Source: Vicugna pacos (lineage: Eukaryota > Chordata > Mammalia > Artiodactyla > Camelidae). From it: 64,000 nucleotides of DNA. The stretch lies in contig NC_133009.1 of assembly GCF_048564905.1 (NCBI RefSeq), positions 1,505,001 through 1,569,000 of the forward strand. Direction: 5' to 3'. The notes beneath the pieces were generated by a model. The model ran no database searches. It had not been told where the DNA came from and was given only the letters and a program-made list of their open reading frames with translations. Position numbers and translations under genes: made by a program. Shown one piece after another: positions 11,501 through 20,915 of the stretch. The stretch's first letter is position 1, and every line of letters starts with the position of its first letter.

Positions 11501-13289
11501 GATGTCATAAATGATGTGAAACAAGCAAAGGAACCTAAAGAAAATGAAACAAAATCATCTCCAGCGGAAGGGACGTCAAGTTTGGGGGGGGGCTGATGAT
11601 GGGATTTTGGAGAACATTTTGGAGAAGAAGGTGTGGGTGGGTGCAGAGGGGGCTCTACCCCAGGGGGTGGTGATGCCTGAACTGGTTCTCCATTACCCAG
11701 CAGTCCAGCTGCAGATGCAGGTTCAGGAGGAGCTGCAGGAGTGGCAGGAGGGAGCTCGGGGTCTCCTGCTGGATCCAGTTTGTCCCATTTTTGGTCTCTG
11801 ACATCTTCCCAATCCCCTGCCTTCTCTGTAAATATTGGATGTGTAGAGAGTTTTAAGTCTTGTGGAAGAGCTCATGCTGTGAGAAAGGAAAAATTTACGT
11901 ACCTGCCTCCCTTTCCATGTGCCTCTACAAGGACAGAAACCTTCCCAGAGCTTTCCAGACATCTCCCACCCAGAAAGTGCCCACAGGATGTGTTCTGTGA
12001 CTGAATTTTTCCAGACAGGTGGTCTGAGGCCATTCTTTTCTCTGGTCCCAACAGTAGCCTCTAGGGACACCTCCCTGTGTGGCCCAGCCCTCACCCCTCC
12101 CTCACTGACACACATACACCAGCCCTGCCTTTCTGACCTTTGGTCTCTGCTTCGGGGGCTCCTGGTCCTCCACCTGACTTGCAGCGAGGTGGGCACGGTG
12201 CTCCAGGTCAGACCCGGGTGTGCTGGGCTACCCGTCAGCCCTGGGTAGGTCCCTGGGAGAGCCCTGGGTGATGTCTGGGTCGGAGGCCTGCCCCTCTGAT
12301 TTGTGGGCCATGGTGGTGGGGACCCCTCCATATCCAGACCCACCAGGAGTCTGCGCTGGCCCTCAGAATAGTGACACACCAGCCCTTCACTTGGGGAGGG
12401 GGCATTGGTGTTCTTATTCATCAGCTTCTGTTCAATATGTGGTATCTGGCTCTGCAATGATAGTGACCAGCAGCTGACCCAGCATGGAAGTCTCAGAGTC
12501 CTTCCCGGCCAGGAACACTCCTGATTCTGTAGACTCTACCCTCTGCTGCTAGATCAGACTGGAACCTTGTTCAGCTCAGACATCGGGAGGGAAAATACAT
12601 ACCCAGAAAGCATGGGCTCCACCTCGGGCAGCAGGACCCTTCCCCGGCTCTCCACATCCAAGCCAGCCAGCTTTGTCCTGGGCTGTCTATGTGACCGGGA
12701 CCCCCAGGCCTCTGTCCTGCTCTTTCTTGAGGCAGATACCCATCCCCAACATGACTGCTCCACCTCCACCAGCCAGGACAGGGCCGTGTGGCTACCTGGG
12801 TGGGATCTGAGTGGTGGCCCAGCCTGGGCGGGCCTGCCCTGGGCCTCCCTGTGTTACCTTTGGGTCTCTCTGGCCAAAAGGCCAGAGGCGCCTTGGGTGA
12901 GACCTGACCCAGTGCCGGCAGCGTTGGTAGAGCCCCTCGCTGCGGGCTTTCTGGGGCTGCGGCCTTGGGATATTGGGATGCAGCAGAACATGCCTCTGTC
13001 TCCAACCAGGTGAGCTGAGTAGGGTCTTCTCTACAGAGTGGGTGCCTGGTGACTTCGGTTCCAAGTTCTGTTGGGCTCTATTGCCAGGGAAGTGAGGTCA
13101 CTTCCTGGGGTCCACTTATCCAAGCTTCCTCCTGACACAAGCTCCTCAAGGGCCTTTCTGGGCTGCCAACCTCTCATTTCTCACTCCATGCCATGTCCAC
13201 ACACAGTGACACCAACTCAGCCCCCCCATAGCCCTGGGGAAGCCTGGATGCAACAAGTGCCGCAGCTCTGAAGACACAGCTGGGTTCAG
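11501..13289. other. GC-rich unassigned sequence between duplicated blocks
   Basis: The sequence is GC-rich with long overlapping open frames on both strands: 11723-12457 minus, and 12567-13013 plus against 12571-13005 minus. They are proline-, serine- and glycine-rich, low in complexity, and have no recognisable domain. Frames open on both strands at once are what GC-rich non-coding DNA gives, so I call no gene. Confidence 0.4.
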
Positions 13290-13395
13290 ACCTGGCTCCC
13301 CCTACTCAGCAGTGTTATCATCCTGGACAAGCCATGTGCCTCTCAGGGTCTCCCCAATCCCCCATTGGCACAGTGGGGATCATTCTGGCCCCTGC
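13290..13395 (+). mobile_element. MIR SINE fragment
   Basis: The order ACCTGGCTCC, GACAAGCCATGTGCCTCTCA, GGGTCTCC, then CACAGTGGGGAT matches the core of MIR. This is a short, old fragment. Confidence 0.5.
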
Positions 13396-14159
13396 TTCCT
13401 AGAGAAGCCATCCTGTCTCTAGACCTAGAAACACCTATTGCACTTGTCACCCCCACGGGCTGGCATCAAAGTGAGATCGTGCACAGACTCAGCAAAGGAA
13501 GGACCCCACAGAGGGCTGGTGGAGTGCAAAGCACACCCCACATAGGCCAGGGTCTGCCCTGGGGTCTGGAGAAAGTCACTTTCCTTGCTGCTTGCTTCCC
13601 CGCTCCCAGTCATGAGACTGAAATTAAATACAACTCTGATATCGTCCGCTCTGGCATACAACCTCCTAGGTCATTCTGTCATGTTGACATACAGGCCCAG
13701 TGTCCCATCTCGGCCTCTGTGGTGGGCTACCCCACAATGGCTTCCTATTTTTTGCCTTCTGTTCCCACACCCTTGTGGGATCCCCACACCCTCCCCTGGA
13801 GGGTGGATGGACTTTGGGACCAGGTTCTGACACATAGACTGACTTGTGAAAATGTATGTGAGTTCCACTCATTACCAGCTCCAGTGTTCCTTCTCTCTGT
13901 CTCTGTCTCTCAGTGCCTCTCTCTCTGACTTGTCTCTCTCTCTGTTTCTCTGTCTCCCCCTGCTTCTCTGTGTTTCAGTCTGTCTGTCTGTTTTCCTGTA
14001 TGTATGTGTGTATATATTTATGTGTATATGTGTGTATTTATGTGTGTGTATTGTTCGGGTAGAGGGCAGGTCACTTCTGAATATCCCTTGATGACATATT
14101 GATTATTTTGAACTCATGTTACTGAAGAAACATTATCTTTGAAAATTGTGCAAGCACTT
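13396..14159. other. Unassigned sequence with TCTC and TGTA simple repeats
   Basis: Positions 13396-13890 show no gene or named repeat. An imperfect TCTC/TCTG tract occupies about 13890-13985 and runs into a TGTGTA/TATATG tract to about 14055. A similar pyrimidine tract lies upstream of copy A of the duplicated block. Confidence 0.5.
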
Positions 14160-15125
14160 TGGTGGGATCTTCTCTAAGGATCAGCACTGCTAGGGAAGGG
14201 ATGCACCTGTGGCACTTTGATGTATCCTGCACCTTGTTCTGCCGGAGAGGAGCGTCCATTTGCTCTTCCCTCCAGGGGACCTCCTGGGGCCTCTGCCTGC
14301 TCACGTTGTCACCAGGGCTGGTTGTCACCGGGCTAAAGACCTGCCAGGGTGATGGTGGCCAATGCTGTCTCTGCAGTCTGTCTGTCTGCCTGTGTCCTCA
14401 CCTGAGAGGTCGAGCATTTCTAGCACAAACCGGCCACCTGCACTGCCTCTCGTTGGAACTCACTCTGTGTGTTTTGTTTCTTTTCAGAACACTGGGATTC
14501 AAGAGCTTTTTGGACCACAGGTATGTGAAGCTTTTTTCTGACCTTGGGTCATGAGGAAAGGTTTTTCCAGGCTGTGGTTTGTCTTTCCAGCTGTCTTTCT
14601 TGGCCTTTGTTTTCTGCTTTTGTTTGGTTTTATTTTGCCACAAGAAGACCTAAGCATCTCCCTTCTGGCTCTGGTTTCACACTTAGAACAGCAGTGCCTA
14701 CCACGAGATTATGCACAGAGTTACTAAAAGGGCTTCATTTGGTACGTCTCATCTTTAATCCATCTGGATTTTCCTCTCAAAATACAAAAATGCTAATTCA
14801 CATGAAAACAAACAAAAAATTCACCCGTCCCTACTTAAGATATGTGGGCACACAAACCAAAAAAAGCCACCTTTTATATGATTTCATTGATAGGGATCCT
14901 CCAGGATAGGTAAAGACATAGAGAGAGAAAGGGGATTAGGGCTTGTCATGGGCTGGGGGAGGTAGGACGTGGGGTGCGCTTTGTATAAAAGCTTTTACTT
15001 TGAGGAAGGAAATAGTCTGAAACCAGTGGTGTTGGTCTCACAGCACTGTGAATGCAATTAATTCTCCTTAAAATTGCACAATTTAAAATGGGAAAAGGCT
15101 AAACTTTATTCTTATATACTTAAAA
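14160..15125 (+). repeat. Copy B of the direct duplication
   Basis: This is the counterpart of about 10520-11500, displaced by about 3.63 kb. It keeps the same internal order: GATGCACCTGTGGCACTTTG, CACCAGGGCTGGTTGTCACC, ACCTGAGAGGTC, GAACACTGGG, the 36 identical bases at 14705-14740, and the L1-like 3' end at about 15020-15125. The copies differ by many substitutions and small indels, so the duplication is old. An LTR fragment follows directly. Confidence 0.75.
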
Positions 15126-15130
15126 AAAAA

Positions 15131-15490
15131 TAGAGTATAGTATAATAGAAAAGAAAAAAATCTGACCCCATAGAAGATCTGTCCTTTTGGCTTTAACCCT
15201 TTGCCCTCTTTTCTAGGCTTAGTTTTACTAGCTCTGCACCTTTTGTATAACAATGTTGCCTTTAGCCTTAAATATACAGGAGAGCCTACTTTCAAGGCTC
15301 TGATCTAAGGATATTAACACTTTTGCACTTATATAAAGACAACAGGTTGTAGAATAGAAAAGTACTTTTGTTTTGTTAGAGGATTTACAGAGGCACTATG
15401 ACCTGGTCTCCGTAAACAGCTGCAAACCAAGATAATGGCGGACTAATATCTTGGAGAACCATCTTCCCCATGTCAACTTCAGGCTCCTTT
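15131..15490 (+). mobile_element. Endogenous retrovirus LTR fragment (fossil), first of an inverted pair
   Basis: Phrases such as TTTCTAGGCTTAGTTTTACT, AGCTCTGCACCTTTTGTATA, ACAATGTTGCCTTTAGCCTT and GATATTAACACTTTTGCACT recur in reverse complement at about 15617-15860. Composition and layout suggest a solitary LTR fragment of a class I type, but I cannot name the family. No internal viral region is visible. It looks old and broken. Confidence 0.5.
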
Positions 15491-15860
15491 TCTACTAAAA
15501 AGGGGAGGGGCTTTGGTTGGTTGTTGCAAACTTCTTGGTGTAGGAATTCTTTGTTCTTGGAATCCTTTGCAGCTGTCCACGTGGGTCAGATCATGGTGTT
15601 CCTGCAAAACCTGCAACAAAACAAACTTTTTCTATTCTGCAACTTGTTATGTTTATAGGAGTGCAAAGTGTTAATATCCTTAAAGCTCAGAGTTTTGAGA
15701 ATAGGCTCTCCTGTTTATTTCAGGCTAAAGGCAACATTGTTTTACAAAAGGTGCAGAGCTAGCAAGTCTAAGCCTAGAAAACACGGCAGAGGGTTTAAGG
15801 AAAAGGAACAGATCCAATATGGAGTCAGATTTGTTCTTCTCTATTACAGTGACTTTTGGT
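15491..15860 (-). mobile_element. Endogenous retrovirus LTR fragment (fossil), second of an inverted pair
   Basis: This is the reverse complement of the family at 15131-15490. On the plus strand it reads TTAATATCCTTAAAGCTCAG, CAGGCTAAAGGCAACATTGT, GGTGCAGAGCTAGCAAGTCT, CCTAGAAAAC. Both copies contain the ACAGCTGCAAA word near the junction. The two fragments meet tail to tail near 15480-15500. No coding region remains. Confidence 0.5.
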
Positions 15861-16609
15861 GAGAGCTAAGTGGATGATTCCTGGGTGGGTCCTCCACTGT
15901 CCCAGGCTGGATTTCAGGCAGGATCCCTGCCAGATTCACCATGATTTTGGACCTAATCTACTGCAGAGAAAGTGACAATTATTGGATTAAAATTACCTTT
16001 CAAAATCCCTTCAATTGCCTGTAAACTATACCACAGCAGGGGATGTCTCATTGGCCAGTCAACTGCCAGTCTCCCCTGATGCAAGGGACAAGCGTCGCGG
16101 GGAGATCCATGGTGGCCTGACCAGTGCACCTTCCTACATTGCTCTAAAGCTTTGGCTTCCTCACTTTGACGCTTTAAAAGCTCCCTTCCCTCTTCCCTCT
16201 GGCCTGGTGTGAATGAACAAGGTCCCTGCACCCACCTGGGCTGAGTCCAGGCCATGCACACAGCCCCATTCACACAGCCCACCATCTGCTGTCTACCCCT
16301 GGGATCAAGTGCAAACTCTGAACTCCCCCACCCAAAAGGTCCGCGTGCCCAGTGCCTCCGCCCTAGGGGTCCAGATCACCATCAGAACCATCAACCAACC
16401 AAAGCCCAAGGCCAGTGGCTGGCAGCCTGGGATCAACCTGACCTATCGGGTCAGTTGAGGCACAGGTTGCAGGGATCAGGGTGCCAAGGAGGGAATTGGA
16501 ACCACCTTCAGCCCAGCCTGCCTCACCCTGTAGCCTCAGACATTAACTATGAAGGTGCACACTAGGCTGGATCCCCCACTGGTGGCAGTAGTCATCACTA
16601 CTGGAGGAC
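15861..16609. other. Unassigned sequence
   Basis: No recognised gene. Two overlapping frames lie at about 16213-16458 and 16254-16565. Codons of the first read like an ordinary protein for some 30 residues (VRVPSASALGVQITIRTINQ), but I recognise no family and see no splice or initiation context that decides the matter. Confidence 0.3.
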
Positions 16610-16870
16610 GGATATCCCCACCCCAAGCACAGGGTGAGGGGTGAGTGAGTGAGCGCAGGGTAGGGGTGCACTCAGAGTGAAGGGGATCCCATGGTGAGGG
16701 GGTACAGGTTGAGAGGTGTGGGGCCCGATCAGAGTGGAAATGACCTGGCTGAGAGGTGAGGGGGACAATTTCAGGATGTTGGGTGTCCTGTGCTGAGGCA
16801 TGAGGGGTAAGCTTGTGGGTGTAGGGGCCATAGGTTAGGACCTAGCAGGATGGAGTGTCACGGCAGGGAC
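16610..16870. repeat. GGTGAGGG-type imperfect minisatellite
   Basis: Irregularly spaced repeats of GGTGAGGGG, GAGTGAGTGAG, GGTTGAGAGGTG and GCTGAGAGGTGAGGG-like words form a degenerate G-rich minisatellite just upstream of the CpG island. Confidence 0.5.
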
Positions 16871-17029
16871 CTCGGTGTGAGGAGAAGGAGCCCTGTCTTC
16901 AAGGTCTGGTGGGAGACTGGGCCTGGCCAGGGGTGGGAGGGTAGTAACAGGGAGAGGAAGTTGAGCAGGGGAAGTGGGGCTGGGTGGGTGAGGCCTGGCC
17001 TAGGGCAGTCGTGGTTCTAGTTCAGTGCC

Positions 17030-17640
17030 AGGACCCAGTCGGTGGCTGGGTGAAGGCTCTGGGGATGGATACCCGGCGGGACGAGCAGGAGGGGCCCCAC
17101 CTGGCTCCTCCCGGCCCCAGCGGCCAGGGCCGGTAAAGCAGGAGACCCACCCGAGCAGTTTGCGCTGCGGGCGGGAGGAGGAGAGGCGCGCACGCGCAGA
17201 CGGGCAGACGCGTGGACCCCAGAACCAGCCCAGAACGCGTGGAAGCTGGCGGCAGCCGGTTGCTCCTGGACCAGCTCCTGGAAGAGGAACACGGCCTGGG
17301 GTCTGGGCCGCCGCTTGCCCGCGGCTCGGCTGCCGCTGCCGGGCAGTTAAGAGGGCGCTGGTAGGGGCGCGCTGCTCGGGGAGCCGGCGGGTGACGCCTG
17401 GGCTGTGTGGCTGGGGAGGCGCCCAGTGAGGGGTGCGGAGGTGAGGTGCCGGCCGCGCGTCCGGTTAGGACCCTGAGGCGGGTCCCAGCCGCTGCTGTGG
17501 TTTGTGGCAACCCCGGTATTCGTAGCTCCTGAACACAGCGTTTTTGCCGCCGCTTATAGCCGGGTTTAGGAGAGCAGGTACAGCCCCAGGAGGTGGGAGG
17601 GCGCCGGACGGTTCCAGAGCATCTCCAACTGGCCCGCAGA
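17030..17640. promoter_or_regulatory. CpG island, probable promoter or former promoter
   Basis: CpG dinucleotides are far denser here than anywhere else in the window: GAGGCGCGCACGCGCAGACG, GGGCCGCCGCTTGCCCGCGG, GGTGCCGGCCGCGCGTCCGG. There are GC-box-like GGGCGG words near 17170. No TATA box or clear first exon is visible. Open frames across it on both strands (for example 17022-17510 minus) are probably by-products of GC content. It could be the old promoter of the ANO6-like gene about 12 kb downstream or of an unseen non-coding transcript. Which one cannot be told from sequence. Confidence 0.65.
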
Positions 17641-18490
17641 CGATGGCCTGCTCCTGGGAGGCGAGTGCGGTGCGGTCGCGGGGCCTCGGATGGAATGGGG
17701 ACTGCCCCATGAGAGCTCCTGGATTTGCTCCCATCTTACCCGTGTCCTGACCTTGGGGCGGCCTCTAAAGACCCAGGATCGTGGGACTCAGGTTACAGGT
17801 CAGTCTGCTCCTGGGAGGTGGGCTCGGTGCGATCAGTGTGCTGGGATGGCTGCAGCAGCAGCGGGAAATGGTCGCAACACCCGCGCTCTCACAGGGCAGC
17901 CCCAATCCCGCCATTGCAGCTGCTGCCTTTCCCTGAGAGCACAGCACCCGCCTTCCAGGAGCAGGCTGACCTGTAACCTGAGTTCCACGAACCTGAGGCA
18001 GCAGAGGCCAAGCTCAGGCCATGTGCTGGGGAGTTTGAAGCAAATCCACGGGCTCCCATGGGCAGACCCCATAACCCGTCACTGCCTTCGACCACACCGT
18101 GCCCTCCTCCTGGGAGCAGGCTGACCTGTGGACCGTGTCTGGAGCAGCAGAGGCCGAGCCCTTGGTAGGCTGTGGGGAAGATGGGGGCAAGTCGACCAGC
18201 TTGCCAGGTCGCTGCCCATCTCCCTGCCGCTACCCCAGGTTCGTGGATCACTTGTTTTCAATCAGTGGTTTCCTGAGAGGCAGGCGTGGTGCAGTCAGTT
18301 GGCGAGGGCTGCAGGGAGGGGTGCTGCCCCAAGGGGAGCAGGTGGACTTTCTCCCATCTCCCCCAGGGCCAGACCTGGAGACGGCCTCTGCTGCCCCAGG
18401 TTTGCAGGACGCATGTCATTTCAGCCTGTCCCTGGGAGGAAAGCTCAGTGTACACGGGGCAGCCTCAGTGGCTGACAAGGATTTTAGAAG
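17640..18490. repeat. GC-rich long-unit repeat with units in both orientations
   Basis: Words such as GCTCCTGGGAGG, GCGGTGCG or GCTCGGTGCGATCAG, and CAGGTTACAGGTCAG recur on the plus strand at about 17645, 17805, 18275 and 18425. The reverse complement forms (CAGGCTGACCTGTAACCTGA, AGCAGGCTGACCTGTGG, GCAGCAGAGGCC) lie at about 17960-18010 and 18115-18160. Units are about 150-170 bp and diverged. There is no recognised family. The frames here are repeat-derived. Confidence 0.6.
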
Positions 18491-18499
18491 TGGGCTCTA

Positions 18500-19740
18500 G
18501 CCCAGCATAACTAACTCTCCTTTCTTCTCTTGCTTCCTCAGTTGGTGGCTGTATCGGCTTTTTCATTATAGGTTATTGCCAGATAATGAACATAGGTTTC
18601 TGTGCTATATAGAAGAAACTTAATTTAAAATCTCTTTTTATATGTAGTGGCTAACATTTGTAAATCTCGAACTCCCAAATTTATCCCTTCCTATCCCCTT
18701 TCCCTGGTAAACTTAAGATTGTTTACTAAGTCTGCAAGTCTGTTTCTGTTCTGTAGATGAGTTCACAGTGTCTTTTTCTCTCTTTTTTTAGATTGCACAT
18801 ATGAGTGGTTTCATTTGGTATTTTTCGGTTTCTGGCTGCTTTCACTTAGAATGACGATCTCTAGCTCCATCCATGTTGCTGCAAATGGTTTTATTTTGTC
18901 CTATTCATGGTAGAGTAGTATTCCAGTGTATAAATATGCCACAACTTCTTTATCCAGTCATCTGTTGCTACATTTAGCTTGCCTCCATGTCTCGGCTATT
19001 GTATACAGTGGTGCTCTGAATACTGGTGTGCAGGTATCTTTTCACATTGGAGTTCTTTCCAGTTATATATCCAGATGTGGGATTGCTGGGTCATAGGGTA
19101 AGTCTACTTTTTGTTTTTTCAGGGATTTCCATGCTTTCCATAATGACTACACCAAACTAGATTCCCACCAGCAGTGTAAGAGGGTACCCTTCACTCTACA
19201 GCCTCTTTAGCATTTATCATTCATGAACTTCTGAGCGATGGCCATTCTGACTGGTGTGAGCTGATACTTCATTATAGTTTTGATTTGAATTTCTCGGTTT
19301 ATTAGTGATATCGAGCATTTTTTCATGTGCCTATTGGCCAATTGTGTTTTCATTGGAGAAATGCTTGTTTAGGTCTTCTGCCTATTTTAGGATTGAGTTG
19401 TTTGTTTTTTTTGTTATTAAGTTGTATGAGCTGTTTATATATTCTGAAAATTAAGCCTTTGTTAGTCGTATCATTTGCAAATATTTTCTCCCATTTGTAG
19501 GTTGTTGTTTCCTTTTGTTATACTTATGGTTGTCTTTGCTGTGAAGAAATTTATTAGTTTAATTACGTCCCTTTTGTTTATTTTTTTCTCTTATTTCCAT
19601 TGCCTGGGTAGATTACCCTAGGAGAATGTTGCTAAGATTTATGTCAGATAATGTTTTGCCTATGTTTTCTTTTAGGAGATTTATCATGTCTTGTCCATCT
19701 GCATCCTAAGCCTGTACTCTACATCTGTGCTTCAGTTTTG
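18500..19740 (-). mobile_element. L1 3' UTR plus end of ORF2
   Basis: The plus strand carries antisense L1. The 3' UTR (TTCATTATAGGTTATTGCCA, CTATATAGAAGAAACTTAAT) comes first, then ORF2 end sequence (AGTAGTATTCCAGTGTATAA, TTTATCCAGTCATCTGTTGC, GATTGCTGGGTCATAGGGTA, TTCTCGGTTTATTAGTGATA). It is 5'-truncated near 19740. The artiodactyl-type 3' UTR suggests moderate age. Confidence 0.85.
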
Positions 19741-19749
19741 AATTTTGAG

Positions 19750-20540
19750 CTTCTTAGAGAAAACCTACTCTTAGCTCATCCGTCAGATTCAACATGTCTA
19801 AAGCTGATTTCATAATCTTTTTTCTTGCAGCGTCTCCACTTATTCAGTGGGATAATCATTCTTCTGGTCTTGAATACACAAAGGCTTGGAGTGGTTTTTG
19901 ATTCATCTTTCTCTCACCACTCCACATTTTGTCAGCTTCTTGAACTGTATGTTTTTGGTTTCAAGTGTCTATTGTGATTGCTGATACTCTGATGAAGAGC
20001 TTTCATCCCTGATACATGAATTTTTCCTTCTGCTGAATTCTTGGATATTCTCTCCCCCCCTTTCAGTCAACCTACGGTTTTGGCACTCCAACATCTAGAG
20101 TCAAGTCAAAGACTTAACACAACCAGATCTCAGCCAGGTAGTCTCGACCCTTCATCATTTTGGACTTACCATATGTGTTCCAATCATTATGTAACTTAGC
20201 CTCATAGGGTAACATGTGCCTTATTAAAAACCAGGAGTCACCAGCCTTTTCCTATCCAGTCCTCAGTTAAAACAGATTAGAATTGCCCTGAGAACTAGTT
20301 GGAGCCCCATCCCCTTCATAGAGTCTTCCCTATTTATTCCAAATACTTCTAGCTCCTCTTTATATTCCTACACTGTTTATGATCAGTAGCCTGTAATCTT
20401 GGCTTTGAGTACTGACTTGGTACCATTCCTGGGTGGTTTCCAATGTTTCTCCTCACTTAGCTGGTAACTGGAGAAGACTCACTTGTTCAGACTCCTTTAT
20501 ACCCCTCACCCTGCTTAGCATGGGGCAATAACAGGCACCC
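19750..20540 (+). mobile_element. L2 LINE fragment (diverged)
   Basis: The cues CATCCGTCAGATTCAACATG, TCTAAAGCTGATTTCATAAT, then CAGCGTCTCC fit the L2 3' region on the plus strand. The right part is less certain. No reading frame is intact. Confidence 0.4.
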
Positions 20541-20749
20541 AGGCAGTGCTTACCTACTTTATTTATTCACAGGGGTGGTGGTGTGGATTATAGTTAATAA
20601 CTATTAATTCAGTGTTGCAGTTAAAAAAGAAAGCCAAGAAAATCCATAAAACTTTATCTCCATGTTCAGTTTAGCACTTTACCTCAATAGTTTTCTTAAG
20701 ACTCTGTTTACATTCACATAGTGTTCAGTTCTTGTACAGTTCCCTGAGG

Positions 20750-20915
20750 CAAGCAGATGAGATGTCATTATGTTTGACTTTCATGTTACATTTCATATTG
20801 GATATATTTGTGCAATGACAAAACCTTCTTTTATAAGTAAACAGCCGGAAGCCCAGAGAGACTAAGAGCCTAACCCAGGGTCACCTGGTTAGTGTTTGGC
20901 ACAGGCCAGGACCGC
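20750..20915 (-). mobile_element. MIR SINE
   Basis: The plus strand reads as reverse MIR: CAGATGAGATGTCATTATGT and ATAAGTAAACAGCCGGAAGC through CCCAGAGAGACTAAGAGCCT to CCCAGGGTCACCTGGTTAGT. Old and diverged. Confidence 0.5.

Noticed and set aside
11723-12457. A 244-codon minus-strand open frame, the second longest in the window
   Set aside because: It lies in GC-rich sequence, overlaps open frames on the other strand, is rich in Pro/Ser/Arg/Gly, and has no recognisable domain or splice context. Long chance frames are common in such DNA.
12567-13013. Opposed 148- and 144-codon frames on both strands
   Set aside because: They mirror one another across the same GC-rich DNA. There is no family resemblance and nothing favours one strand.
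17022-17510. A 162-codon minus-strand frame in the CpG island
   Set aside because: Ala/Pro/Arg-rich translation of CpG-dense DNA, with open frames on the other strand too. Most likely compositional.
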